Assembly (NCBI GenBank): GCA_018881555.1
Contig: JACAXG010000031.1
Location: 6,631,127 to 6,695,126, forward strand
Length of the DNA: 64,000 nt
Reading direction: 5' to 3'
From: Amblyornis subalaris
Lineage: Eukaryota; Chordata; Aves; Passeriformes; Ptilonorhynchidae
Below the pieces are notes generated by a model that was given only the letters and a program-made list of their open reading frames with translations, searched no databases and was not told the origin of the DNA. A program made the translations under genes and the position numbers. Below, one piece after another: positions 38,401 to 52,500 of this stretch; position 1 is the stretch's first letter; each line of letters begins with the position of its first letter.

Positions 38401-41400
38401 ATTTTCCAGAAATGTTTTGCACAGCTCAGTTCAAAACCAAAATGTTGAATAAAGTCAAAGACACAGTGGGTGTTTGTACTTCTGTGGTTTTACAGGAAAA
38501 CTTGATGACTTCACTTTTTGTTGTTTTTGTAGCTGTCGGTGCTTTATTTTTGCAATGTACCTGTCATTTAGGGCCCTTTCTCAGCTTTGGTAGAAAAAAA
38601 AAANTCACAGCTTCATTAAATTGGCAACGTGGTCCTTATTTTGTCACNTATTTGAAAGCGTGAAACCATTTTTGGCAGAAAAAGTAATGCTTGAATATTT
38701 CTTACTAAGAAGCATTAAACTTCACCTATGAATGTTATGAGTAGGTGGTATTAACCAAATCAGTACCACACTGCTACACTGTGGTCTTTAAAAGCAAGGT
38801 ACATAATTTTTTTTGCTGATCAAGACAAACCTACAGTTTAGTAACTCTTTGCTGACTTGGAATGCTGTATTAAGTGTCATTTATAAATACTGTTTATACA
38901 ACCCTCTCCGTAATCAGACAGAAAGCAGCAGGTGCACGGGAGTTGTGCTTGTCCCCAGAAAGTCTGTCCATGTGAATCCAGTTCACTGGAGTATCCATCC
39001 ATATGCACTGGCATGAGGCAGTTGCTCACTCGGACAAAACTCAGGAGATATCAACTTCAGATATTACTATCAGGAGTTTTATCTCAGTCTCTCCATTCCG
39101 TGTAGTCTCTTTTCCTCGTAACTCCCACACCTTGGCAGTTCTTTGAACTGAGTTAGCTATGAGAGGGGTCAGAGCACAACCTCATGTGAATCACTCTTGC
39201 TCCTTGAAATGAATTAGAGCCAGACTTACCTGTTCAGCTGTTCTTCATTTGTTACCCGTGGAGGAACACTGCTGCTAAATGCATTCATTAGGGATGTTTG
39301 TTTGATTTCTTTGAGTCCCTGGTATATCATTAATTATTGATCTCTAAAAGAACCTTAAAGAACAAAGGAAAGTGAATTGATTTTAAACATCAACACAAAA
39401 TGCATTCTTTGCTTTGTTAACAATTTTAAGTGAATGGGAATTATTTTTTTNGGAGGGTCTAATTCTACCTCTCCCAGTGTTCTTCACAAATTAAGAGAGA
39501 GAAAGAGAAACGTCATTCCTGGAGTTGAGTGCTTTCCGTAGTGTAAATTAGATGTGTTTGTATCTTGTGAATAAAACAGAGTGACTGTCTAGTGCAAACA
39601 CTGCTCTAACCCGACATGAANGTACCATGTGTTTCAGTTAAGAGTGTGAATAACTCTTATCAGAGGTCCAATATAAACTTTGGCTCCATGGCAGGGTAAA
39701 GTGCACCAAAAATATGTAAATGAAAGTAGAATTCTTTTCACGATGGCAGTGTTTCTGTATTTCAGATTAATGCCATTTATTAATATGACATCTACAGTTA
39801 AGAGTATCTTCCAACCATCTGTAGCGTTCAGAGATGTTAGTTCATAATGATTTTCTCTCTCTATGCATTATAAAGTGTCTGTCCAACACTTCTGGCATTG
39901 GAGTGTGTGTATCCCACAGTCAAAGTGCAGTTGCTTGAAAAAGAAGTGTGATGTTATTAGGTCTAATTGTGCGTAATTTTAAAAGCTGTTTGACATCTAA
40001 GGAGAGCTAAATGTTTTCACACTTCCAGCGTTCAAACACAGCACACTGTCTTCACACCAATTACACTGCTGTATCCTACGATGTGACCTTCTCTTTAGTT
40101 TTCAATCTTCTCTTTTTTATTAATTTATATCCTAGAGATTAAGTAGATACTCTGCTTAAAGATTTTGTAAAGAATTGGATTTTTCTGCATTTGTACTTTT
40201 TTGCTATATGTTAATAAAGGTAAAAGTGGTTTTGGAATTAATGTGCCCTAACATACTCCTTGAACCTAAAATTCAAATTAGATTCACATCTATACAGAAT
40301 AATACTTGGAGAAGAAAATTTTCAGATTTCAAAGCATGTATACAGTTGAGGTTCACTTACTATTTATTATACAAATTACACTTATGTACTGAATCATTAA
40401 GTGTTGGGTTTTATTGCAGAAAAGCTTGGAATTTCCTTCTGTGTTACAAGGAACCAGCATTTATTTGCTTTTGCATACAAGTAGGATCTTTCTTCCTCAG
40501 ATTTTCATATCTGATCCAAAAATTTGTATTTTAATATCTACATAATAACAGTTCTGTTTAGATTTGTATCTCTCCTGAATAAAGAATAAGGATGTGATTG
40601 TAACATGTTTTACATATGCTATGAATACTTTAAGAAAGGAAGAAAGAATGTCAGTTAAAAAAACCCCAAAACAACAAAGGGGTAATACAAAATTTTGTGA
40701 AATGTAAGAGTGGTTGTAGTTATTGAAACTGGGTATTGAGCCTCTGAGGTTAACTTTTCTTAGTCCNTCAAATAAATATTTTAATTGTTAGTCACAACTA
40801 GTAACTTTCAAGAAATACTCATTCACTCTCACACTTAGGCATAACAAACTCCTCGGGTCATTTGGGAATGATGATCTTCTGAATGGTGTTTTCTCACTTG
40901 CACTCTACACCAATTGCTTTCTCTTTTGAGTGGGCAGGTGAAATGGAACTAAGGAAACAGAAGTGACTGAACGCTGCTGGTGGCTATGGTTGCAGCGGGG
41001 AGGGATTTTTAGGAAACAGATGGCTGTCTGCCAGCAGTGGAGGAGAAGCCCTTCACTTGAGGGCATAAAAAGCACCTCCCAACTGATTGCAGTGCACTGT
41101 AAATGAGGGACAGAGCTTTCCTGTGTGATGGGTGGGAAAAGTCAAACTGCGAGTGAATGAGAACCAAAAATCCAGAAAATGTGTGTTGGGTGTGGAGAGA
41201 AATATAGATGAAGTTTTTGGTTTGTACGTATTAGAATAAGAAGACAGTCTGAATAAACTAGACATACAGACACTCAGCTAAATGCAGGAATGAAGAGGTA
41301 TTCATGTGATGTATTTAGTTAAAAATTTACCTTCCGTGGCAGAGTTCGGACGGAAACCTAGAGAAGAAAAGCAGAGTTGATCAAAAGGCAGAGAAAGAAG

Positions 41401-41770
41401 CTAGTTTGAAATTGTCGCATTTTCAGTGAAAAACGGGAAGAGGAAATCATGTAAGAGAGAGGATGGAGCAACGAATGCAGAAAAAACAAACGGAANGGCA
41501 CTGCTGCAGTACTAATACTGATGAAAATGGCAGGTAGTGGAGCCAGTGGAAGAATACCGAGTTCTGCTAGTGAACAGAAAAACTACTTCTGCTTTAGATG
41601 AGCCCAGCAATTTTCCTTATAAGCCTCTTCTTCAAAACTGAAAATAATGAAATGTTAAAAGGCTACAGCACATTCAGAGAGTAGCAGAAAGCAGTTCATT
41701 TTGGAATATTTCCCAAAAAATGCTATCAGTTTGAGTACGGCAGTGGCTGAGAAGAATCAGCTCAGGTCCA
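35481..41770. other. Non-coding unique sequence
   Basis: About 6.3 kb with no supported gene. Low-complexity A/C-rich sequence lies at about 40656-40677. Open frames (for example 40175-40534) run through AT-rich DNA and encode hydrophobic or low-complexity peptides without known domains. Confidence 0.6.
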
Positions 41771-41822
41771 CAGGAGGAGGGGAGGGTGTGAGGTAGAGGG
41801 GACCAAGGCGGGAAGGAAGAGA
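41771..41822 (+). repeat. Purine-rich (G/A) tract
   Basis: A 52-base stretch made almost wholly of G and A with only a few pyrimidines, including GGGG-A-GGG and a later GGGG. Only three runs of three or more Gs are close together, so it does not satisfy the usual four-run G-quadruplex pattern. Confidence 0.7.
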
Positions 41823-44800
41823 TAGCAGAATGTTTTTGATGGAAAATGCCCAAATTTCTTAAGGCTACCTGCAGTCTTAGGTTTGTCAGTCATGACACCA
41901 AGTGTCTTCAACAAACACTAGATGGAAACCTTAACTGTTTTTGAAGAATAAAAGCATAGGAGCATGAATCTGTCAAATTGTAGCATCCAATATACTAAAA
42001 TAAATACTGAATTGCACAGAGACTGAAGAGACATAGTAAAAAATACAGCACCTCTGAAAAAAACCAGGTCCTGTGGATTAGTGCAGTGAATGGCATAACT
42101 TGCATGACCTAACATGCAATCTCAGAAATACAAGTTAAAAATTGCATGGCTATGAATTGGAGAAAAGCTCGAAATACTCCGTCTTATTTTTGAAGACCTA
42201 TTGCAGAAAGGATGTGTTCCCTTCTTTTTTTCTTTGAAGGATAGAAATCTTTGGGTCCTCAGGACAGAAATGTCAGCAGTGTAATAATAAACCACTGACA
42301 AACAAATGGGACTTGCCATGGATTTCGGGAGACCACAAGAAATATTGTCTGCATAGTTATTTGCTGAAGCAGATATTAAGTTGTCCATTTCTCCTGCTGT
42401 TTTGCAGGTGACATTTTAATGCTAGCCTGTGACAGCTGCATACTTTAAAAAAAAATAATAAAAGCAGTCTTGGNAATGTATGAAAAAATATGGAAGTGAC
42501 TTATTTAGACCACACAAGTATGAAGAACATCTTGGTTAACTAGAACACTAATTTAAGTGGCACCAGTGGGAGTTCAGAGAATATAAAAAGGATGTTTTTA
42601 TTTGGTAGCTTGTGGACTAAAACACAGTACTTAATAATGCCTCTTCCAAACATAAAAACTTAATGAGAAAAGTTTGTAAGTTGAAAAGAAGTTGTTTTAG
42701 GAATGTGTGTGTTTTCACACCCCATTCTCTTGTTAGACACACGGATTTCAGTAATTTTCATATCACCAAAATGCTGCATCAGATGTAAGTATCAAATATT
42801 TTCCTATTAAAGGAGTCTAGTCGCCAAAAGGCAACTAGAAAAGAAATGGGAAAGACCTTAAATAGCTNGTTGAGATTCATTTATGCAGTGCTGAAAAGCC
42901 ACATAAAAAGTCTAGAAAGAAATTATTTAGAGTCACATAAAAATAAGTAAGATTTGCTATTATAAGAAAATTTTTCTTATATAATGCTCATTCCACACTC
43001 CATTTGATACCATTTCAATACTGTACTATCTTAGCTTCATTANTTCATGGTTAAGAGGGTTCTTAGGCTAAGCCCGGTGAAGGATGGGTATGTCTATACT
43101 CATCTGTAGGACCAGTAGATTTGAACTTATCAAATTCTCAGGCCATCGTGGAAAGGGACTGTTACATTTTTTAAACTTTTTTTTTTTCTGTCTCTAGCAG
43201 TTAGAGAAGCATGTCATGTCTTGCATCAGATAGTTTTGCTGTAATAGATTGTGTGTTTTATTTAACCAACTAGTTTCTGGCCTGGAGCAAGGCAGAATAA
43301 ANGTGATTTTTAAAAAACTTTGCAACTGCATGCACTGAGGGTTGACAGAGCCTGTCAGTGGGACAGGGCCAGTTCCCATCGCTGGCTGATCANCAGCTTC
43401 TCAGTGGGGAATAATCAGCAGAAGGCAGCATCTCGGCTTCCCCATGTGAAGGCCATTGAGGTTTATTCAGGAGTCAAGGATGTGGAGCAGGATGGCTCCA
43501 GAAGTAATGATTGGTTTACAGAAAGATGATGTAGCTTTGAGGAGGCCCAGGCTGGGAAGGATTCAGGGATAAGCAGATTGAAACNGAAGTGATCCCCTCT
43601 TTTGGTACTCAAGTTTGAGTTTGGGCTTTCTTTCATTGGTTGTTTTCTTTTTGTTTTTTGTGGCTATAATAGAAATTTTTCCAATTTCTTAGTCAATTAC
43701 TATTACCCTTTCTCTGACCTTTATTCAGGAATAGCACATGTAATGTGGTTATGGCAGCAAGGATGGGATGTTTTTTCAACAGGGTCTCTGTTAGCCCTCT
43801 ACCTGTTGTCCAGAGATTATTAAATTCTCATCTTTATGGATTCATTTGTTTGTAGTGCTCTATACATTAGGAGTTCTTACTTTCCTCTAAAAACTAATTT
43901 CAGACATTGAAACCAGTAGATACCCTATTTCCCAACAGTATAGCAGGGGAGATTAAAAAGAAAACAAACCAGTACATTGCTGAGGGACCAACGTGCTCTT
44001 ACCTAGCTAATCAGTATTCAACCATTAATCCTGTTCTTTTCCAGAAAGCAAAATCTCTCCCTTCAAGGTTGCAGTTACGAACTATTCACATACCCAGATG
44101 GCTTATGGGCATTATCATGACTTGTGAATTGAATTAGTCATTATATGGAGTTCCATTTTTCTTCCATCCTGAGTTGTATTTGCATAACTTATGGCGAGGG
44201 TGCACTGAGAACAGGCTTCACTTGAAGCACTCCTTCTTTTTCCTGTGGCATTGCAGTGACCAGCAGTGCCTGAGAACAATAACACTATTTCAAATGCCTG
44301 ACAGGCATTCACTGGTTTGTACATGATATAGACTTTTCCTCCAAAAACAGGTTTTCATCATCGGTGCTTGGCATCACTGATAGGTTGTCAGAGGGAAAAG
44401 AAAGAGTTCAACATGGTCATGATGAATGAATTTGAAAATGCATGATGTTGCCTTAGAAGGTTTAGAAGCAGCATTGCCTGGGTAGATACACTGAGGATAG
44501 CAGCATTTTATGCGTTATAGTAATAAATGCAGATGCTCCATCTCTATTACACACACTGACATCTGCCATAACCGTTACATTTGCTTGCCGAGAAAGAGCT
44601 TTTTCCAGCACCCTTCATGGTGCACGGCTACATTCTGAAATGAGTCTTTTTCCACATTAGCCACATTTATTAATGACTCCAGCAGAACTTTTTCATGTCT
44701 ACCAATTTGGAATTTTTACATGTTCACCTGCAGCCTATTGTAATTCAGATCACTGCAGGGAAATGGAAGCTCAACATTTGCAAATAGGCTCTATTTCACT

Positions 44801-46861
44801 GAATGTGATGGATGTGGGTATAGATTCCCTGTACACTAAATGGGGTGCACGTAAAAGCAAGTATTCTGTCTGGCACTGAACGTGATGAATGTGAGACTTG
44901 AATGCCTGGGTATTGAAAACACACACTGCCTGAATGGACAGGTAGACTGTATCCGCACTTCTGATCTCTGCTGCGTGCCTATCCACACTAGTCATTTTCT
45001 CTGGTGCCTGCTGAGTGCCAGATTGCAAGTCTAGTAGAGGGGGAATTCAGTGGGAATCTGAAATGCAGGATTTGTGGGCCACTAATTGAGGCAACACGGG
45101 AAATATCCAGGAGCATCTGTTACCTACAGTCACGTATTCTAAAAGAAGAAAAGCAAGAGAAGTTTAATCCTTTCCTTTATACTTCGGTAGCCTTTGGTNT
45201 AAGGAATAAATATGGGATGTTTGTTGGGGTTCAGAGTTCCTTTTCTAGAAGGGACCAGTTGTCAACCGCTGCCTCACAGCAATGCAGGATACCTGCTCTG
45301 CTTTTCCCTGCTGGAGGTGAGTGGACCATCATTGTTTGGTCGTGTTCCAAGGGCTGCTCCAAATTTCTTACAACTCAGGCAAGAACTGAGCAATCTTCCA
45401 TGGAAAACACCAGTGTAACCTCTCTCACAGTGAGAGGACACTCGGTGACATGAAGCTGTGTGATCTGGTAGATGGAACAAAGGGCTGCTTTTGTCTCTGG
45501 CATGGACTTCTTTTTGTAGCATTTTCAGAGCTGCACAAGCCAGGCCTTCTGTGCTGTACAGCCCAAGTCTGGAGAAGCTGGGCACTTGCTATTTCCACTG
45601 GAAACAATGAAAGCATATTGACTTGGAGAAAAGCATGCTGGTTTTAATTTAGGAAAGTAAATAGAGATTATGGGNCTTTTTAGGAATAGAAGACTGATCT
45701 AGAATCAATATCCAAAGCCTTTGAGAAGGGGCTTTAAGTACTGTCAAAATCCAAGATGGAGCAGAAAGACTAGTACTAAAAGGAGGTATAAGCAGGGAAT
45801 GGCAGGCTTCAAAGAGCTATTCAGTTTGCCAAGAATTACATTACATGCTCTTCTCCCAAGCCATCCTGAGGGCTTTCACACTATCCCTGTGCATGCTCTT
45901 TTCAGCCAGGCCTCAAGACCCTTTAAAGGTAAAAATGGCCCAAACAGAAGACTAGCATTAGTGTGGAGCTGGCAGAAGAAAAAAGTAAAAGATAATTGAT
46001 TCAGAAGAGAAAAGGGACTTGCAGAAGCTTAGCTGCTCTGAAACAGAAACTCAATTTTATTACACAGAGTAGATTGCAATTCTCAGTGACACACNTCTGC
46101 TTCTCTTCTGACTTGAGTTTCTCTAGTCATTCTGACAAAATAGTAAAAAATTACTTTTTAGGCCCTCAGGGCGTGATGAGGNGCTGTTGGGATTTGCGGT
46201 GTTGATTAATAGAGTATGAACTGTCAAATCTGAAAGGCAGCTATCCAGAAATGCCAGGAACATCCCTCTGACACACAGTGTGAGTGCATGTGAGCTGCTT
46301 GAAATGTTTATTACAATATTAATAATCGTGAGAGGTGTGCTCTGCACTCCTGTGCTTTAATGTGACAGCAGTTTTCAGGTTGTTCTTGGCAAAGTGTCTG
46401 ATCCTGCGTCCCCACAGCACCGAGTGAATACATCTCGTGACATGTCAGCTGTCTGAACAAACCTGCTACCTGCCACTTCTTCCACCTGCCATTGCAGCAA
46501 AGGCCTGCTACAAGCATCTTCTTTGGTGTCCCACCACTTTTCACGTAGCTTTTTGAAATAACCGTTTGGATTTTCAGAGTATCCCTTCATTTTGGGAACA
46601 GTGTGGACAATTCTGAATTTGAATTTATACTTCAGTGAAATGGGTTGGAAACATCAGCAGGTGTTTTGCAGAAGAGTAGCAAAAGACTAAGTAGGGTCCA
46701 TGCCAGGTGAGTGCACAGGGATAAGAATGCCAAGAAATATTTCTGTCTGTACTCTTCAGATTTATGTAGGCTGGTACTAGTTGTCTAATTTGTACCGTGC
46801 ATATGCAAAAGGATAAAGTTCTGCTGAGCTTTCTTTAATTATTCATCCCATTTTTTTTCAG
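41823..46861. other. Non-coding unique sequence
   Basis: About 5 kb with no recognised gene. It contains T-rich tracts near 43178-43189 and a 149-codon frame at 45004-45453 that overlaps other frames on both strands and shows no family signature. A CAG/GTGAGT donor-like site at about 46705-46713 has no convincing partner. Confidence 0.55.
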
Positions 46862-46922
46862 TGGACAATGAGAACATAGAGTTTTTTCCTTTTGATTTCT
46901 TCACTGGAAGTCTGATGGTGCT
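46862..46922 (+). other. Weak candidate 61-base internal exon (unproven)
   Basis: An excellent acceptor (eight Ts then CAG, ending at 46861) and an excellent donor (GTAAGTG starting at 46923) enclose 61 bases. Only one frame is open across them, giving DNENIEFFPFDFFTGSLMV, with two leading and two trailing bases (phase 1 in, phase 2 out). The other two frames stop. I do not recognise the peptide and find no partner exons. By chance, tens of kilobases of AT-rich DNA will hold some such pairs, so this is a candidate only. Confidence 0.15.
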
Positions 46923-49139
46923 GTAAGTGTCATACTTGTGACTTTCAATCTAAACTTCAGAGATATAACAGGTCCTGTTAAGCTAAAAAAGAGACTCTGG
47001 GGCCTTGAAAGACTCCAGACTAAATATACATCCCTTTCCTTGATGGGCTGGAACAGGAATGGAGGTACATTTGACTTTGGGACTAACCTAAGTGTCTATA
47101 ACTCTTAAGAAAATAGAAACCAAACCCAAAACTAGAAAACCCTCTCATCTTTCCTAGTGTCAGCTTTCTGTAGGTACAAGGCTGACAAACATATTCAGGA
47201 CAGAGAATTTTACTTAAAAATGTAGCATGGATTCTTGCCCTGAAAAATGAAGGATTTATTTATCTTATACAAAGAAGAAAGTTATATAAATATTGGGATA
47301 TTTTTGGTTTTTGAAAAGAATAAGAATTGATTTTGCAGACAGCATATATTTGTTTTATGGTTTAGTCTGTGTTTATAAAAAGCACATGCTATTGGTAGTA
47401 ACTGAAGTAGAAAGATCTGTGAAGCTTTATTTGGTAAAAGCACTTCAGTAGAAGTGTTTAAAGATTATACAATTACATTTGCGTAACTCTCATGGTATTT
47501 TCTGAGGTGCTTTAAATTTTCAGTTTAAAAGAGACATTTGAATTATTTGGTTTTAATTGTGTTTACCTAGAGCCCTATGGAAACAAGTTTGCTTTAGACT
47601 TCTCAGAGCAAAACAAGATCCAGGAACAGTTCCTCTTTTCAATAAGAATTCAAATAACTGCAGGTTTGTCTATAGAGATTTGCAGCTGTAAATTACTGTC
47701 ATTATTAGGAGATATGTAACTCATAAGTTGTTTTCCTTGATAAAGTTAGAAGTTGACAGTTCAGACTGTGAGACATGGTGTAAATTTTAAATAGAGTGCA
47801 TTAGGAGGACAGACTGCAGGAGGTTTAGTGGGTGAAGCAGCATTAGCACTTTAGCTGGACAGCTAAATACATTGGTAATCACAATTTTGTATTAAATATA
47901 ATAATATTAACCCTAAGTACATTCTATATTTTTAGTAACTTAGAGGTGTGAGGGTTTTTATATTTATTTTCTTCAACTTTTACTTGGAAGTATTTAAAAA
48001 ACATTTTAAATGTACCCTTATTCAGAGCAAAACAAACAAAATACCAACACAAAACAAAAACCCAAACAAATCTCCATTCTGAAAATCTCTTACTTTTTGA
48101 CACTTATGGATCAGAAAAGAGAGAAGTAGATTTTTGTAAAATTTCCCATAATGCTTGAGCCATAGCAGCCATAGTTCACTTTCTCTTTGCTTCTGAAACT
48201 TTCAGGCTGTTTTCTGACAGCTGTCGCAGCCTGTGCTTTGTGCACACACACATTTTGATAAGAGGGAAAATTACAAAACTGGAGAAGATGAATTTTGCCT
48301 TCAGTGACCTTGGGCTCCTAATTGCTGGTTAGTGAAGAAACACCCCTTTGAAGTGCAAAAGCAGTCACTGGTTTAAAGACTTGGACTGCACAAGAGGGAA
48401 AACAATCTCTTGGATATTTTTCATTGCAAAAGTGGATCTGTAAACGATAATCAAAGAGCAGGCTATTCAAGTCTTTCTTCTCCTCTTGTTCTTTTCAATG
48501 CTTCCTATTCTTGTGCTGCATTCCTTATGCCCGCTTTGGCATTTGGAGATGAATGCCATCTCATATGGTGACAATAAGGCCAATTCAGTACCCTTCTGTA
48601 GGACATTAGGCTGTATGGCCAGCTACACGTAAGGGATTAATTAAATAGCTGTGAATAGCATATTTGAGACAGAAAGGTCACTGTCAGCAGTTTGTGTGCT
48701 TATGCTAACCCGTTATGTTAGGAGAATAAAATGATGCATTAAGCATAATTAAACGTGAATTTGAGGTGCTTCAAAGCCGAACCAGTTATTGTCAATTAAT
48801 TGACTTGGTTGTGTTTNGTGTAAATGGTTCTTCAGACTTTGTTAATAATGGAGTATTCTTGTATTTTTGCAAGGTATTTATTTTCTTAGCAGCCTAATTC
48901 AATCTTCTTGTCAGCTTGCCATCCTTTGGTTTCATAGTTGTTTTTATAACTAAGTTATTATATCTGTCTTGCTTATCAACCAGTATCTGCTCTAAAAAAG
49001 AAAATATATATTTGAAAAAACACCCATTCTAAAACCCTTTTAGGAAGGTCTTATCTCTGTTGCTGCTGTTTTGTAGTGAAAGATGAGCATAAGAGGAGCA
49101 AAGAAAAGAGAGAGATGGGTAAAAACTANACATGCTGAT
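46923..49139. other. Non-coding unique sequence
   Basis: AT-rich DNA with no gene recognised and no long reading frames at all. An A/C-rich low-complexity tract lies at 48027-48072. Confidence 0.6.
48027..48072. repeat. A/C-rich low-complexity tract
   Basis: Irregular AAAC/AACA/CCAAA units over about 45 bases. There is no regular period. Confidence 0.7.
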
Positions 49140-49560
49140 GATGTCAAACCTGCATATATGTCCATGCCTTGACCACACGGATCAGGCTGCGATGCCCTCT
49201 TCCTTGATTATGGTCTTGGATGGAGCCCAGGGCAAGGAGAGCTGACTTGGAGCACAACCAAAGCCTTGCAAAGTTTGTTTCCCAGCTCTGCCCTGAGTTC
49301 ACCACAAGTGCCAGCAAATGTCTCCTGCCTGCTCTGCCCCACTGCTGTGACCTTCCCTGGGGCAGGTCACCTGCTTACCAGCCTTAGGTCAAGAGGTTAA
49401 ATCACAGAGGGTCTCCACCAAGAAAGGAGAGACCATCATCTTCATGGCCCCATTNCATCAGGCTTCTTCTCTATGTGCCCTTTTCGTGCCCGTGTGATGC
49501 TGCAGCTGCCAGTGTANGTTCTTCCGTACATCTTTAGTGGCAGATGGGCTGCAAACTGCA
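49140..49560. other. GC-richer block of unknown origin
   Basis: The sequence is noticeably richer in G and C than its flanks, with CTGCC/CCTG-rich wording typical of worn repeats or LTRs. No terminal structure, splice signals or recognisable peptide are seen, so its nature is undetermined. Confidence 0.2.
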
Positions 49561-52500
49561 GTCTCATGGGCACCAGCTCTGTTACAAACTGGATGCTTTC
49601 GTTTTGGTTATTACTGATATAAATTGAACACCACTGTGCTGGGCACTGTAGGAATGGATAATAAATGGCAGTCGTTGTCAGAAAGAGTTACTAGTTCAGA
49701 TTGTTTTGTGGTAAGTGATGAGGCAATAGACTGCTAATGCACAAATTGCTCAGGCACAGGGGAAATATTTAAGTACTACTGTCATGATGTTTTCTATGCT
49801 TAATTTGCTGGTATTATTATGTCATACTGGTGAGTTCATCACCCTCTCATCTTGCTCTGAGTTTATAATGACTAGTACAATTTAGTTTGTGTGCTTTTCT
49901 TTGAGACAATTTCGTATTCATTGTGTATTCTAAAAAGAAAATACAGAGAGCAGAAATGCTGACTGTTGTTTGGGAAGGTTGTTTGCCTCAGTGTTTAATA
50001 ATGGCAGATGAAGACATTTATTACATGTATTCTGCTGGCTTTTTCTCGCAACAACAGGTTATCACTTTAGTACTGTAGGGTAAGACTTTAATTGCATTCA
50101 TCATACTTGGCAAGGGATTGGCTAGGATGGCCTCTAAGGATTAAAACTGTTTATCTGAGCATGAAAGAATCATTTGGTGATCTGCCAGAGCACTCTTGTT
50201 GTGAGGAGAGGCTTTGCCGTCAAGCTGAAGAACCACTCAGATAAACAGGCTTTTTGTGCAGTTACCTTGGGTGCATGAAGTCATTAGCTTAGGACACCTG
50301 CATCTCTAAACCCTTGGCCTACCTGGTCTGCACCAGACACTTGTGCTTATGTATTAAACATCTGTATTCCAGTCCCTGGGGTCGTGGTAACATTCTTTCT
50401 TATCATATTACAAATACATCGGCAGAGCTGGTTTTGGACTTTCTTTTCGTGGTGTTCCTCTTCAGCTGATAAACGAGTGTCTCATTCAGTGCACAGTAAC
50501 TGGTAGTTCTTACTGGTAGAACAGGAGCCACATGTGTAGATGATGCCACATCCATCATCTTCTGGAACTTCATGAGTTACCCAAAACTTCAGTCAAAACA
50601 AATTGATAATGCATTCAGAAAGTACCACAAAAAATGCATTCATCTTTTTTTTGTGTGTGTGCAAGGGAAAGCAAAGGATTAAAAACAATTACTGAAGCAA
50701 AGCAAGAAATGAAATATAATGACTAATGTATGTATATAATTAAATAATAAATAAATTAATAGTTAAGACATTGGCTATTATTTAATAGTTCATTTTGGTT
50801 TTGTGCTTGATTTGTTCTAAGTGCAAGAGAGGAAAATACGTGCTCTGCTCTACTCATGCNATGGGAGCCGATTTCAATAGTTTTAAATTTTAAATGCCTT
50901 TTTAATGGAGGAAAACAGCATTTGATATTAAACAGTTATAAACTTAATAAATTTGAACTTCTTTTATTGAATCCTGCTGACAGACAAGTAACTGAAATCT
51001 TTATATGTAGAAACTTTCTTTATAGGAAGGTTCTGCAACAGTGCAAAGTCGGGCTCTTCCATTGCCAGCAGAGCTTTACTGGAAAAATATTATTTCATTT
51101 ATGAATTTATACTGCNTCTCTGATGCACCATGTAAAATTAACTTTTATCTCCAGACAAGATCTAAAACGTTTCCAGCAGTTCACTTGAAAGGCTGGGGAA
51201 AAAGAACTGTATGTTAACTAAGAAGATGACATCTTGCCTGAGGCAGTCTGCTTTTCTCCTGGCTTTAGGCAGAATTCCCTGTCTCCTAAAGGTCTGATTC
51301 TTTGTAAGTGTTTTGTTTTGTTTCTTTCTCTTTAAACAATGTGTAGCTGTGGTCTTCTCAGATGTTTTATGAGCGCCAGTTGCCAAAATGAAACAAAAAA
51401 AGAATAAAAATAACCCATATTTCTGGAGAAGGTGAATCATCTGTTAGCCTGCCTCATCTTTGGTTTAAGTGCAGCATTTNATCCGCCTGGCTCTGGGGAG
51501 TGTTCTGATCCTGAAACAACTGGAATCCATAACAGCAAATTGATCCGGTTTTAAAACATGGGAGGTGATGTGTCTCACAAGTGCTTTTCATTGAGAAAAC
51601 GATAATCGAATGCCGTTCCAGTAGCACTGCAGAGGTTAAGCTATCATGTGTCCCACAGAAAGAATCTCACAGCTGTCTGCCCCAAACCAAGGGATCCTGC
51701 TCCCAGCTCCTTATACCACAGGTCTCAGCTTTACAAGTGTATTTATGGACAGTGAAATATCATCTGCTTTGTACACTTTAAGAACAACAAATGGCAAAAA
51801 ATCCTAATCTATTAGCAAAGAACTTTTCCTCTGGAAAAGTGAACAAGTTTCAACTGCAGCGTGACTTCATAGGCAGTCTGCCTCTACTTAAAAGGCAGTC
51901 CTAAGGACTTGGGTTTCAGAGCATGCCGCTAATCAGAACCCTGATGCTACTTTGAAAATCACCATGGGAATGTCTACAAATAATAACCATTTCTGCGTAA
52001 ATTAAAATATAAATGAACTGGTATAGAAATGCTGTCATCAACTTTAATGTTGAAAATACTGCTGAGCTTTAATGTGTTTTTCTGTCCACTTAGACAGGAA
52101 TTCTGCCCCGATTCATTCTCAGGCGTAATACTGGGCCTCAGCATCTGTTTTGTCCTCATGTAGAAACTGATCCTAAGCTCCTAAAAGTCTTACTGGGTTG
52201 TGAAATTTGTGTCTGATATCCATCTTATTTTACTGATTTTTAATGTCAGCTATTGGGGGTAAAATTAATTTCCTTGTATGCCACAGAAAAATATCTTAAT
52301 TAGGAATCCTGTGTTGTTTTTCTCAGCTTTGTCTTCCATGACGACTTTCCATTCCCATGAGGTGAGCCTAAGGTTGTAAGAGTGTGGGAATAGGTCCCTG
52401 TGTCACATCCTGATGCCTCTGAAGGTTAAATAAGTGGAATAAATGTATGAAGCAGGTCAGCAAAGATGGGCGTAACAATGATCACAAATTCTACACATCA

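Noticed and set aside
41771..41822. G-quadruplex in the purine-rich tract
   Set aside because: Fewer than four close runs of three or more Gs.
45004..45453. 149-codon forward open frame
   Set aside because: No family signature, a second frame and minus-strand frames overlap it, and the length is within chance for 64 kb.
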